Numbered from the stretch's first letter, positions 1 to 8,031 are shown. The stretch is 64,000 nucleotides of DNA from Alkalihalobacillus sp. YIM B00296 (GCF_020179385.1 NZ_JAIBLJ010000004.1:184260-248259), one strand, 5' to 3'. The notes: generated by a model not told the origin, from the letters alone. Translations and numbers: made by a program.

Positions 1-37
1 AAAAAGGGACTGGCCCAAATGAGCCAATCCCTTTTTC
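1..37. terminator. Rho-independent terminator at window edge
   Basis: The arms AAAAAGGGACTGGC and GCCAATCCCTTTTT pair across a short loop and end in a T-run on either strand, so the hairpin could serve a gene entering from the left on + or a leftward transcript such as ywhD. Confidence 0.7.
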
Positions 38-149
38 TGTCCTAGTAAATATGTGTGTAAAGATAATGTTTATTTTACTTCATTTCAGGTTCAACGCACA
101 GGTTTTTCACATTTTGTTCAAAAACTGTTCAAAGAAATCTCGCCGTTTA

Positions 150-285
150 TCATTCATGAGCAAAGAATTAGGAACAAGGCGTTCAAGGCACGATGGTTTT
201 GAGGACCGGATTGTATGGAAATAATACATGAGGACCGGAGAAACCAAGTAACGCCGAAATCCGTTGTTCATCATTCTTTGATCCC
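150..285. repeat. Hairpin-bounded intergenic element with internal direct repeat
   Basis: Imperfect inverted arms lie at about 158-180 and 260-283 (both containing CAAAGAAT followed by GAACAA when read inward). Between them the 10-mer GAGGACCGGA occurs twice, at 201-210 and 230-239. No open frame is convincing. The arrangement suggests a small mobile-type repeat or a structured RNA at the 3' side of ywhD. I saw no second copy in this window. Confidence 0.35.
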
Positions 286-831
286 TTAAAGAGCGTTCTT
301 CACTTCGTCACTCGCCCGCTCCCAAAACTCTTCATTATGTTCGATCAAGAACTTTTTTAACAATGCTTTTGATTTATCATCCATATTGTCCACGACGACT
401 TTTTTCTTAAGTGCCTTATCCATATTGTTCACATGTTCCGGCATACTCTTATAGCCACGTCTCGCTTCTGTATCAACCTGGAGTTCACATGCTCCTAGAC
501 CAGCATAAAATGGACCGGAACTTGAAGCAGCGACCATTACCCAGACAAGCCAATACAATTTAGAATTCGGGGCATCATCCCGGTTGGCTGTAAATTTGAT
601 CCGCTTTTCCACTGAGCTTCTTGCGTGTAGAGCACCCAGATCGATGAACACTTCTTCATCAGCAGGATCCACAAAGACAGGGGTCAGGTTATTGAGATTG
701 ATTGTCCCCACTCCATAACCTCCATGGCCATCAGTAGAATCTCCACTTAAAATCGTAAACCCTTGCTTTTTCTTCGGCTTATCATCGCCTTTATCATTGT
801 TGCTGTTATTGTTATTAAAGAGATCTTTCAC
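286..831 (-). CDS. ywhD: YwhD family protein
   Basis: A soluble 181-residue protein of the Bacillaceae YwhD family, whose function is not established. It has a low-complexity Asn/Asp/Lys head (about residues 4-22), then a compact domain with the segment GFTILSGDSTDGHGGYG and a Gly/Ala/Ser-rich stretch near the middle. The GTG at 829-831 is chosen because AGGAGG lies 8 bases upstream; the TTG six bases further out would sit only two bases from that site. The gene stands alone, divergent from the purine permease. Family assignment is by recognition of the sequence; there is no visible catalytic motif. Confidence 0.8.
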   Translation of the reverse strand: MKDLFNNNNSNNDKGDDKPKKKQGFTILSGDSTDGHGGYGVGTINLNNLTPVFVDPADEEVFIDLGALHARSSVEKRIKFTANRDDAPNSKLYWLVWVMVAASSSGPFYAGLGACELQVDTEARRGYKSMPEHVNNMDKALKKKVVVDNMDDKSKALLKKFLIEHNEEFWERASDEVKNAL

Positions 832-961
832 GTCCAAAACCTCCTACTATCGCCTATAAATCCGGATTTGATATTCTTCAAAACATTCGAACATCCTAGA
901 GTTAATGTATGATTTAATCTTATCATACTATTCAATTCTTATGAAAGATTACATCGTTCCC

Positions 962-1020
962 TTGCATTCAACAATAAAAACGAATATTATAATGAATGTT
1001 CTTTACAAATGTTCGCATTT
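962..1020 (+). promoter_or_regulatory. Promoter with paired PurR boxes
   Basis: A -35 TTGCAT (962-967) and -10 TATTAT (985-990) are 17 bases apart. Two inverted PurBox-like sites flank the start region: AAAAACGAATATTA at 976-989 and AAATGTTCGCATTT at 1007-1020, whose reverse strand reads AAATGCGAACATTT. They are separated by 17 bases, the 16-17 base spacing known for B. subtilis PurR targets. A further CGAACAT lies at 888-894. The implied leader is under 40 bases, too short for a purine riboswitch, so control is inferred to be by PurR repression. Confidence 0.6.
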
Positions 1021-1034
1021 TGGAGGTATTTTTT

Positions 1035-2345
1035 ATGTTTGCCAACTTTTTTAAGCTGAAAGAAAATCAAACAAATGTCAAAACCGAATTGATTGCTGGT
1101 TTGACGACATTTTTGACAATGGTCTATATCGTGGTAGTGAATCCAGGTATTTTAAGTGAGGCTGGTGTACCATTCGATGCTGTTTTCATGGCGACGATCA
1201 TTGCGACAGTCATAGGAACACTTTGGATGGGATTGTTCGCCAATTATCCGATCGCCATCGCTCCTGGAATGGGGTTGAACGCTTATTTTGCTTATTCCGT
1301 CGTCGGTGGAATGGGAATTTCATATGAAGTCGCATTCGGTGCTGTTTTTGTATCCGGTATTTTATTCGTCATCCTATCCTTGACGCCTTTCCGTAAGAAG
1401 CTGATTGAAGCGATTCCCGCTAATTTGAAGCATGGCATCACTGCAGGTATCGGATTATTCATCGCCTTCATCGGATTGCGATTGACCGGGCTTGTCGTAT
1501 CCCATCCACAAAATCTTGTCGGATTAGGGGATCTTCACTCGCCACAAGTCCTATTAACCTTGACAGGATTAGCGGTGACATTGATTTTGATGGCATTGAA
1601 TGTGAATGGCGCGTTGTTTTTGGGAATGGCCATCACCGGGACGATCGCGTATTTCACTGGTCAACTTAAATTTGAAAATGGTGTAGTCGGATTGCCCTCG
1701 ATGCCCGATGCGTTCATTTTCGGCAGTCCGATCACCGCATTCACAGATATGTTTACGTACGGTCTTTATGCAGCAGTTTTCTCATTCCTGCTCGTTACGA
1801 TTTTCGATACGACTGGTACTATGATCGGTGTCGCAGAACAAGCGGGGCTAATGAAAGGGAACAAGATGCCACGCGCTCGCCAGGCACTGCTTGCAGATTC
1901 TGTCGCCACTTCTGTCGGGGCAATTTTCGGAACAAGCCCGACAAGCGCATACATCGAATCGTCTTCAGGGGTTGCAGCAGGCGGTCGTACAGGGATGACG
2001 AATATGGTCGTCGCATTCATGTTCATAGTGGCGATGTTCTTTGCACCACTTGTCGGTGCAATTTCAGGGCTCGCCGCCATTACTGCACCAACCTTGATCA
2101 TTGTCGGAAGCTTCATGCTTTCAAGCCTTTCCAAAATCGATTGGAACACGTTTGATGAGGCTTTCCCAGCATTTCTGATCATTTTGACGATGCCGCTTAC
2201 TTCGAGCATCGCCACAGGGATCGCCCTTGGGTTCATCTCTTATCCGCTGTTGAAAATCGTACGCGGAAAATGGCGGGAAGTCCATCCACTGGTCATACTG
2301 TTCGCTGTCCTATTCTTTATCCAATTGGCTTATGTACCACATTGA
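1035..2345 (+). CDS. pbuG: Guanine/hypoxanthine permease, NCS2 family
   Basis: A 436-residue integral membrane purine transporter of the AzgA/PbuG branch of NCS2, proton-coupled by family knowledge. The family signature PGMGLNAYFAYSVV is at about residues 77-90, followed by many hydrophobic segments and the conserved FDTTGTMIGVAEQAG and GTSPTSAYIESSSG stretches that line the substrate site. ATG at 1035 follows GGAGG by 8 bases; the longer frame from 996 lies inside the operator and is unlikely. A PurR-type operator precedes it and a terminator follows, so it is a single-gene unit for purine salvage. Length fits PbuG; a PbuO-type substrate preference cannot be excluded. Confidence 0.88.
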   Translation: MFANFFKLKENQTNVKTELIAGLTTFLTMVYIVVVNPGILSEAGVPFDAVFMATIIATVIGTLWMGLFANYPIAIAPGMGLNAYFAYSVVGGMGISYEVAFGAVFVSGILFVILSLTPFRKKLIEAIPANLKHGITAGIGLFIAFIGLRLTGLVVSHPQNLVGLGDLHSPQVLLTLTGLAVTLILMALNVNGALFLGMAITGTIAYFTGQLKFENGVVGLPSMPDAFIFGSPITAFTDMFTYGLYAAVFSFLLVTIFDTTGTMIGVAEQAGLMKGNKMPRARQALLADSVATSVGAIFGTSPTSAYIESSSGVAAGGRTGMTNMVVAFMFIVAMFFAPLVGAISGLAAITAPTLIIVGSFMLSSLSKIDWNTFDEAFPAFLIILTMPLTSSIATGIALGFISYPLLKIVRGKWREVHPLVILFAVLFFIQLAYVPH

Positions 2346-2353
2346 TATCGTGT

Positions 2354-2389
2354 GAAAGGGGTCGCTTTTGTGCGATTCCTTTCTTTTTT
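2354..2389 (+). terminator. Terminator of pbuG
   Basis: The 12-base arms GAAAGGGGTCGC and GCGATTCCTTTC pair with two G-T wobbles across TTTTGT and run into TTTTTT. Confidence 0.85.
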
Positions 2390-2579
2390 CCTATTTAGCC
2401 GGACCTTGTTCTGATGGTTTTCCCCCTTTGTGCCTACCATCAATACCCTCTTAACAAACCTCGATACTTTTTACCCTTTTTCCTTTATAAAAGTTCATCT
2501 GCCATTCATATCCATTTAAAAGACTCCCTTTAAGATATGTATTGTTATCAAATTAATTGAATTGATTGGGGATGAGAAA

Positions 2580-3425
2580 GTGTTCACTTTTGTCGGGAAA
2601 AAATCTACTATGGTATTGTTCGCATTTTCAGTTATTGCCGTTCTGATGATACTCCCTCTCGCTCGTGCAGAGGCAGCCATTCATGATCAAGTTGAAAATG
2701 TAGCTCACCGTGGTGCCGCTGGATATGCACCTGAAAATACGATGGCCGCTTTTCGAAAAGCATTCGAGATGAAAGCTGATTATGTGGAATTGGATGTACA
2801 GATGAGCAAGGATGGTGAACTTGTGGTTATTCATGATACAACAGTCGATCGTACAACGGATGGGACAGGAAAAGTAGCTGATCTTACATACGCGGAGCTC
2901 CGTTCCCTTGATGCAGGGAGCTGGTTTGCATCCGAATTCGAAGGTGAGCCGATCCCAAAATTTGAAGATGTGTTGGACGGCATGCGCGGAAAAACAAAGC
3001 TTTTGATCGAGCTGAAAGCCCCATCTCTTTATCCTGGAATTGAGGAAAAAGTGGTTGAGGCATTAAGAGAACGGGGTATGGATAAGCCGAAAAACAATTC
3101 GGTCATTGTCCAATCCTTCGATTTCAATTCGATGAAAACATTCCATAACCTTTTACCTGATGTTCCAGTCGGTGTCCTTACCTCCAACTATCTGGACCTT
3201 ACTGATGAATCCCTGAATGAATTCAAGACCTATGCAAATTACGTGAACCCGTACAAAAACCAAGTCGATCGCGCACTTGTCGACCGCATCCATGCTCTCG
3301 ATATGGGCATCATGCCATGGACAGTCCGAGCAAAAGAGGATGTCCAGCCACTGCTTGATGCAGGCGTGGACGGAATCATCACTGATTACCCAGACTATGT
3401 GCCGAGAAATTACGGGAAGCAATAA
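2580..3425 (+). CDS. Secreted glycerophosphodiester phosphodiesterase
   Basis: A 281-residue GDPD-family enzyme that hydrolyses glycerophosphodiesters to sn-glycerol-3-phosphate and an alcohol. An export signal covers about residues 8-32 (hydrophobic core, then ARAEAA), so it acts outside the membrane. The catalytic and metal-binding pattern is clear: HRG near 43-45, ENT, the ELDV pair, and HD of VVIHDTTVDRTTDG, then IELK and a C-terminal IITDYPD. GTG at 2580 is preferred over the TTG at 2562 because GGGGA lies 8 bases upstream of it. It stands alone, not beside glpT, so a role in scavenging phospholipid or teichoic acid breakdown products is inferred. Confidence 0.88.
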   Translation: MFTFVGKKSTMVLFAFSVIAVLMILPLARAEAAIHDQVENVAHRGAAGYAPENTMAAFRKAFEMKADYVELDVQMSKDGELVVIHDTTVDRTTDGTGKVADLTYAELRSLDAGSWFASEFEGEPIPKFEDVLDGMRGKTKLLIELKAPSLYPGIEEKVVEALRERGMDKPKNNSVIVQSFDFNSMKTFHNLLPDVPVGVLTSNYLDLTDESLNEFKTYANYVNPYKNQVDRALVDRIHALDMGIMPWTVRAKEDVQPLLDAGVDGIITDYPDYVPRNYGKQ

Positions 3426-3488
3426 TAAAGGTCACGTTGTAATGTTATATGGACCTGAAAAAGGCTCTTCAAATCATTCCATAGCTAT

Positions 3489-3576
3489 TTATCCCTAGAA
3501 CTAAGGACCAAAACACAACAAATTTAAAATTATCTCTACAACTTCAAATTTATCTCTACAACTATTAACTTATCTC
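3489..3576. repeat. Short-phrase array A, 20-bp period
   Basis: The phrase TTATCTCTACAACT starts at 3530 and 3550, and its first seven bases recur at 3570: a step of exactly 20. A diverged copy, TTATCCCTAGAACT, lies at 3489, 41 bases before. The array sits between the 3' ends of two convergent genes, just before the terminator of the DUF1992 gene. Confidence 0.75.
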
Positions 3577-3583
3577 AAAAAAC

Positions 3584-3626
3584 AAAAAAAGAGGGAGCTG
3601 ACCCACGTTTTGGGTTCGCACCCTTC
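3584..3626 (-). terminator. Terminator of DUF1992 gene
   Basis: On the minus strand, AAGGGTGCGAACCCA pairs imperfectly with TGGGTCAGCTCCCT across an A-rich loop, followed by TCTTTTTTT. Confidence 0.65.
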
Positions 3627-3629
3627 TTC

Positions 3630-3989
3630 TCATTCCGAAGGCAAATAATCTTCCAATTTTAATTTTCGTTTCTGTGCAGCTGGGGGGCAGCTTAAGTTAT
3701 AATTGAAGATTTTTTTGTTGATTTTTTCAACTGACTTACGGATGTTGTATTCACTTGAATAATTCGAAAGTTCTTCTTTCAGCCGTTCGATCTCTTTATC
3801 CATCTGGATCCAAGGTGGAAGGATATTATTATCTTTCATCACCTTATTCAATAAACGATCAGGATTGTACGTATGATCCCCATCCAGCTTGAGAGGTTTC
3901 CCCTTGCCTTTCAGGTTGTCGAATGCACCTTCTTGTTCAGCCCGTTTGATAATGTCTCCTATGAGGTCAGAATACTGGATTTCAACCAC
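3630..3989 (-). CDS. DUF1992 (DnaJ-C28-like) domain protein
   Basis: A small soluble protein with the DUF1992 signature IIKRAEQEGAFDNLKGKGKPL near the N-terminus and a C-terminal amphipathic, Lys-rich part. The family occurs in bacteria and in eukaryotic DNAJC28; no reaction is known. The start is uncertain: the GTG at 3987-3989 has only a weak AAGAAG site. A good GGGAGGG site lies further up, but the ATG it serves opens a frame that stops after four codons (ATG GAC GTG AAT TAG), while the DUF1992 frame is open to an ATT just beyond. A small indel at the 5' end is therefore possible. Confidence 0.7.
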   Translation of the reverse strand: MVEIQYSDLIGDIIKRAEQEGAFDNLKGKGKPLKLDGDHTYNPDRLLNKVMKDNNILPPWIQMDKEIERLKEELSNYSSEYNIRKSVEKINKKIFNYNLSCPPAAQKRKLKLEDYLPSE

Positions 3990-4124
3990 TTCCGGCTTCT
4001 TCTTGCCTTCATTGCCCCTAATTCACGTCCATCCCTCCCTGCAAATAATCAATGAAACTCTTTATATTAGTAATACGGAATGGACTGTGAAAATCCTCAT
4101 GCTATTTTTGGCGATTCCGTGAAT

Positions 4125-5168
4125 TTACAGCTCATCAAAGCCATTGTCATCGGAAACCTTCGTATATTGTCTGGATTTTTGTTCGAAAAAGTCACTTTTC
4201 CCTTCATTCACTGATTCATATGCTTTAATCCAAGGCATCGGATTTTTGCGATGTTCAGGATAAGGCCGGTCAGCTCCAAGCTGATTCACCCTCTTATTTG
4301 CAATGAATTTGATATATGCATCCAGCTCGGAGGAAGTGATCCCAGGGAAGCGGTCCCCTAGGATGTAATTCCCCCACTTGATTTCAAGGTCGGCTGCTTT
4401 TTTGAACGTTTCACTGACAAATTGTTGCGCTTCTTTCTTATCCAGAGAAAATTCCTCAATGACTGCATGATAGATTTTCGTGAAAAGGTGGACATGCAGC
4501 TGTTCATCACGGTTGATGTAATTGATCATCGTCGAGGTTGAAACCATCTTTTGATTCCTTGCCAGGTTATAGAAGAAACTGAACCCTGAGTAAAAGTTCA
4601 ATCCTTCCAAAACGACGTCATAGACGATCGACTCCAAAAACGTCTCAGGCGTTGGGTTTTTCACAAATGATTCGTATCCCTCTATGATGAATTCATTCCG
4701 CTCCTGTAATACAGCATCGTGCTTCCAGTACTCAAAAATCTCATCCTGCTTCCCTTTATCGACAAGACTCGAAAGGACATAAGAATAGGACTGGTTATGA
4801 ACAACTTCCTGAAAGGCAAGCACAGTCATCAGCGCTGTCAAGCTCGAATCTGTCAGATAACCGGCAACCCGGTTCGCATAATCGGTCTGAATGCTATCTA
4901 GGAACGCAAGCAGTCCGATGATTTTGTTGAACGCTTCTTGTTCCTCAGCTGATAACTCCGCATATTGCCTCCGGTCACCAGACATGTTGATTTCGAACGG
5001 TGTCCAAAAGTTCGAGAGCATCTGTTTATATAACGGGTATGCCCATGTGTGGCGGACATCATCCCAGTTCAAGACGTTCGAGCTTTGCCCATTGAGAATA
5101 CCTGTAGAGGCGTTCGGGGCTTCAGGGACATACAATTCCCTCACATGAAGTGTTGTATCAGCTTTCAC
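4125..5168 (-). CDS. nrdB: Ribonucleoside-diphosphate reductase, beta subunit
   Basis: The 347-residue radical-generating subunit of class I ribonucleotide reductase. The diiron ligands and radical tyrosine are all visible: Asp91 (FLDSIQ), Glu121 and His124 with Tyr128 in EVVHNQSYSY (the E+3 H, E+7 Y spacing of E. coli NrdB), Glu in VLEGLNFYSG and the Glu/His pair of RDEQLHVHLF. GTG at 5168 is preferred to GTG at 5177, which is too close to the AAGGA site. The start overlaps the end of nrdA by 11 bases, implying translational coupling. No terminator of note follows. The general shape is NrdB-like rather than B. subtilis NrdF-like. Confidence 0.93.
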   Translation of the reverse strand: MKADTTLHVRELYVPEAPNASTGILNGQSSNVLNWDDVRHTWAYPLYKQMLSNFWTPFEINMSGDRRQYAELSAEEQEAFNKIIGLLAFLDSIQTDYANRVAGYLTDSSLTALMTVLAFQEVVHNQSYSYVLSSLVDKGKQDEIFEYWKHDAVLQERNEFIIEGYESFVKNPTPETFLESIVYDVVLEGLNFYSGFSFFYNLARNQKMVSTSTMINYINRDEQLHVHLFTKIYHAVIEEFSLDKKEAQQFVSETFKKAADLEIKWGNYILGDRFPGITSSELDAYIKFIANKRVNQLGADRPYPEHRKNPMPWIKAYESVNEGKSDFFEQKSRQYTKVSDDNGFDEL

Positions 5169-7383
5169 AAGAATCACATCCTTCTATATCTTCGTGAGAG
5201 GTGGAACGGACATAATAGGTCGTCTTCAAACCAGCGTTCCAGGCGCTCAAGTGCAAGTCGAGAAGTTCCTTCGCTTTCACTGTGTTCCGTACGTATAGGT
5301 TGAAGGAAATCGATTGATCGACATGGCGCTGCCTCGCTGCATTTTGGCGGATGCTCCATTTTTGGTCGATATCATATGCACTCTTATAAAACCATGTTGT
5401 TTCAGGCGACAAGTCAGGGGCGGTCACAGGTATTTTTGAGTTTTTCTTCTCTTCAGCATATTGCTTTTTGAAAATCGGATCGATGCTCGCTGTAGAGCCG
5501 GCAATGATACTCGTTGACGCATTCGGTGCAACCGCAAGCAGCCAACCGTTCCGGATCCCTTCGTTTTGGACATTGTCCGCTAATTCACGCCACTCCGGAC
5601 TTTCGTAGCCTCTTTTTTCAAAATAAGCACCTGTACTCCATTCGCTGCCTTCAAATGTTGGATAAGTTCCTTTTTCTTTTGCCAGGGCATTACTTGCTTG
5701 AATCGTCAGGAAATTGATTTTTTCATAGAGCTGATCTGCAAAGGTGACCGCTTCCTCCGACTCCCAGCGGATCCCTTTCTGAGCGAGCAGATGATGCCAT
5801 CCGAACGTACCCAGTCCGATCGCCCGGTACTTTTCATTCGTCAGGATTGCTTGTTTCACTTCAATTTTATCTTTATTAAGTTCAATGACGTTATCGAGCA
5901 TCCGTACTTGAGTCGGAATGACACGCTCCAACACATCATCCTTCATCACTTTTGCAAGAGAGAGGCTTGATAAATTACAAACGACAAAGTCACCAGGAGT
6001 TTTTGTGATAATGATTTTCCCGTCCTTGGTCGTTTCCTCTTCAACCGTTGTGGCTGACTGGTTTTGTGTGATTTCCGTACATAGGTTGGTACAATAGATG
6101 ATACCTTCGTGACGGTTGTTATTCAACCGATTGACGGTATCCTTATAAAACATGAACGGGCCGCCGGTCTCAAGCTGACTGATCATGATTCGTTTCATGA
6201 TTTCGATCGCAGACACGGTCTCGCGGGAAAGGAAGGGATGATCGACGCATTGTTCGTATTTCTCCCGGAAGCTTCCGCTACCCTTCTCTTCATCGTAAAA
6301 ATCATCAAGCTCGAATCCCATCAGCTTTTTCACCTCGTGCGGGTCGAACAGATGCCACTCTTCGCGCTTTTCGACTTTTTCCATGAACAGATCAGGGATG
6401 ACGACTCCTGTGAACAGATCATGTGTCCTCTGCCGCTCGTCCCCATTGTTCAGTTTCGCATCGAGGAAGGCGAAAATGTCTTTTCCGAATACCGGGTAAT
6501 AGACCGCGACAGCACCATTGCGCTGTCCGAGTTGATCGACATTGACTGCGGTCGTGTTGAGCTGTTTCATCCAGGCGATTACACCTGAAGATGTATTTTT
6601 GTACCCTTTGATGTCAGAACCTTTACTGCGGATCTTACCGAGATAGACACCGATTCCTCCTCCTGCTTTACTGAGCATCGCGATATCCGTGTTCGAATCA
6701 TAGATTCCCCGTAAGCTGTCATCTACTGTATCGATGAAGCATGAACTTAGCTGGCCATGCGCTTTCCCTGCATTGGCAAGGGTCGGCGTAGCCACCGTCA
6801 TATAGAGGTTTGAAAGGACCCAATAGGCCTCTTTTACAAGTTGGAGACGTTTTTCCTTCGGTTCAGGAATCATCAACGTCATCGCAATGACCATCCATCT
6901 CTCTTGAGGCAGCTCGTATAATTGGCGATCATGATCCCGCGCTAGATAACGGTCCGCCAGCATCCGGATACCTGCATATGTGAACAGTTCATCCCGCTCC
7001 GGCACCAATTCTGCTTCAAGCTCGTCCACCTCTTCTTTCGTGTAATGCGTAAGCAGCTCTTTGTCAAAGAGACCTTTTTTGTTGAGTAATTGGAGAAGCC
7101 CATGGAAGTTTACCTGCTCACGATTTTGAGCGGTTTCACGGTAAAGAGAATAAAGATGGATTTGGGCACAGACATACGTCCAATCCGGCTCTTCCTGTGT
7201 AATTCTTGCCAAACCTTCCAACAGCATCAAATTGATGATCGCTTCCTCATCGGCATGGTCCGATTGAGTCGTTGCTTTCTCGATCAAGTCTGATACATCC
7301 AGGCGAGGAAATTTCTTTTCCAGTTTTTCAGTAAGTTTAATCAGTTTTATCGGAAAATGCTTTTTATTCAGTACGGTAGTCAT
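5158..7383 (-). CDS. nrdA: Ribonucleoside-diphosphate reductase, alpha subunit
   Basis: The 741-residue catalytic subunit, which reduces ribonucleoside diphosphates for DNA synthesis. The substrate-site cysteine is in SSCF (Cys215); the thiyl-radical region CTNLCTEI gives the Asn-x-Cys-x-Glu triad at about residue 430; the C-terminus ends in the thioredoxin-accepting pair CDSCES. I see no full ATP-cone at the N-terminus. ATG at 7383 follows GGAGG by seven bases; the upstream extension of the open frame is the RNA leader, not protein. A repeat element, a terminator, a cobalamin riboswitch and NrdR boxes lie in that order upstream, so expression is inferred to fall when adenosylcobalamin or dNTPs are plentiful. 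Confidence 0.95.
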   Translation of the reverse strand: MTTVLNKKHFPIKLIKLTEKLEKKFPRLDVSDLIEKATTQSDHADEEAIINLMLLEGLARITQEEPDWTYVCAQIHLYSLYRETAQNREQVNFHGLLQLLNKKGLFDKELLTHYTKEEVDELEAELVPERDELFTYAGIRMLADRYLARDHDRQLYELPQERWMVIAMTLMIPEPKEKRLQLVKEAYWVLSNLYMTVATPTLANAGKAHGQLSSCFIDTVDDSLRGIYDSNTDIAMLSKAGGGIGVYLGKIRSKGSDIKGYKNTSSGVIAWMKQLNTTAVNVDQLGQRNGAVAVYYPVFGKDIFAFLDAKLNNGDERQRTHDLFTGVVIPDLFMEKVEKREEWHLFDPHEVKKLMGFELDDFYDEEKGSGSFREKYEQCVDHPFLSRETVSAIEIMKRIMISQLETGGPFMFYKDTVNRLNNNRHEGIIYCTNLCTEITQNQSATTVEEETTKDGKIIITKTPGDFVVCNLSSLSLAKVMKDDVLERVIPTQVRMLDNVIELNKDKIEVKQAILTNEKYRAIGLGTFGWHHLLAQKGIRWESEEAVTFADQLYEKINFLTIQASNALAKEKGTYPTFEGSEWSTGAYFEKRGYESPEWRELADNVQNEGIRNGWLLAVAPNASTSIIAGSTASIDPIFKKQYAEEKKNSKIPVTAPDLSPETTWFYKSAYDIDQKWSIRQNAARQRHVDQSISFNLYVRNTVKAKELLDLHLSAWNAGLKTTYYVRSTSHEDIEGCDSCES

Positions 7384-7421
7384 TTTTAGTCCTCCATTTC
7401 TAATTAAGAAAGTTAACCTAT

Positions 7422-7520
7422 ACAAGTCACCGGGAAGACCAACGTTTAGGCATTCGCCGCTGCAGGAGGTCTGAAGTGATCCGAGAGGTGTGGCAGCTGG
7501 ACATAGATCATCTTTACAAC
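7422..7520. repeat. Dispersed repeat in the nrdA leader
   Basis: A partial copy of the repeat also seen at 10216 and 58292: GCAGGAGGTCTGAAGTGATC, then a diverged GGTGTGGCAGCTGGACAT. It lies between the riboswitch terminator and the nrdA start codon, lengthening the leader by about 100 bases. Confidence 0.7.
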
Positions 7521-7552
7521 CATAAAAAAACCACCCGTATCTCGAGTGGTTG
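7521..7552 (-). terminator. Riboswitch-linked terminator upstream of nrdA
   Basis: On the minus strand AACCACTCG and CGGGTGGTT form a 9-bp stem (one wobble) with loop AGATA, followed by seven T. Its position after the cobalamin element fits ligand-induced premature termination. Confidence 0.85.
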
Positions 7553-7654
7553 AAACGAAGACGGCTTGAAATCAGAACGGACCCATATAAAAGACCCAGA
7601 CTGAACTGAAAAGAACGTCCACGCTTCAACCCTCAATCCCCGAAGAATTGAAAA

Positions 7655-7840
7655 ACCAAACTCAGGCAGGTCTACTGACTTTTGCTTCTCCCTACTAGGA
7701 ACCCTTCCCATATAAGCACCTATTGCTAGACTCTCTTATACAGTGGATCATTCTGTTCGTCCACAATTACAGTTGCGGGGACAGTTCTGGTTTCTCACCA
7801 GATTCCCTATTAAGTCTCCTAAAAAGACACCTGTCGCTCG
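7655..7840 (-). promoter_or_regulatory. Cobalamin riboswitch controlling nrdAB
   Basis: The minus strand carries the ordered core motifs of the adenosylcobalamin riboswitch: ACAGGTG..., AATAGGGAATCTGGTG, AAACCAG, CTGTCCCCGCAACTGTAA, and finally AAGTCAGTAGACCTGCC (the B12 box, about 7663-7682). About 110 bases further down is an intrinsic terminator and then nrdA. By analogy with known B12-controlled class I reductases, ligand binding would switch off this B12-independent enzyme, implying a B12-dependent (class II) reductase elsewhere in the genome. Confidence 0.93.
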
Positions 7841-7844
7841 ATAA

Positions 7845-7899
7845 AATCAATATATTGTATTATTAACCTTACAATCTCACTAAATATAGTGTTTGTCAA
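7845..7899 (-). promoter_or_regulatory. nrdA promoter with two NrdR boxes
   Basis: Two 16-bp NrdR-type boxes lie at 7845-7860 (AATCAATATATTGTAT) and 7877-7892 (TCACTAAATATAGTGT). Their centres are exactly 32 bp apart, the three-turn spacing of NrdR operators. Possible promoters on the minus strand are TTGACA (7899-7894) with GATTGT 17 bases on, or TAGTGA with TACAAT (7859-7854); both overlap the boxes. Confidence 0.8.
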
Positions 7900-7932
7900 T
7901 ATGTTTTTAGAATAGTTACATAGGTGAAGTAT

Positions 7933-8008
7933 TAATCCTTGAAATTTTTCTATTAATCCTAGAAAAGTGACTGATAATCCTAGAAATTTTGATCATATTC
8001 CTAGAAAA
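7933..8008. repeat. Short-phrase array B, 21-bp period
   Basis: TAATCCT(A/T)GAAA begins at 7933, 7954 and 7975, with TATTCCTAGAAA at 7996: four copies with a step of exactly 21 and unrelated filler between. It lies downstream of ywgA and just upstream of the nrdA promoter. Confidence 0.8.
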
Positions 8009-8031
8009 TAGTACAAAAGACCCCCGTATTA

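Noticed and set aside
1766-2236. 156-residue minus-strand frame inside pbuG
   Set aside because: It is opposite a well-supported transporter, has no ribosome site, and its composition mirrors the antisense of hydrophobic codons.
5174-7711. Several plus-strand frames opposite nrdA, and a 65-residue minus frame in its leader
   Set aside because: They overlap catalytic-motif-bearing nrdA or the riboswitch RNA and lack start signals.
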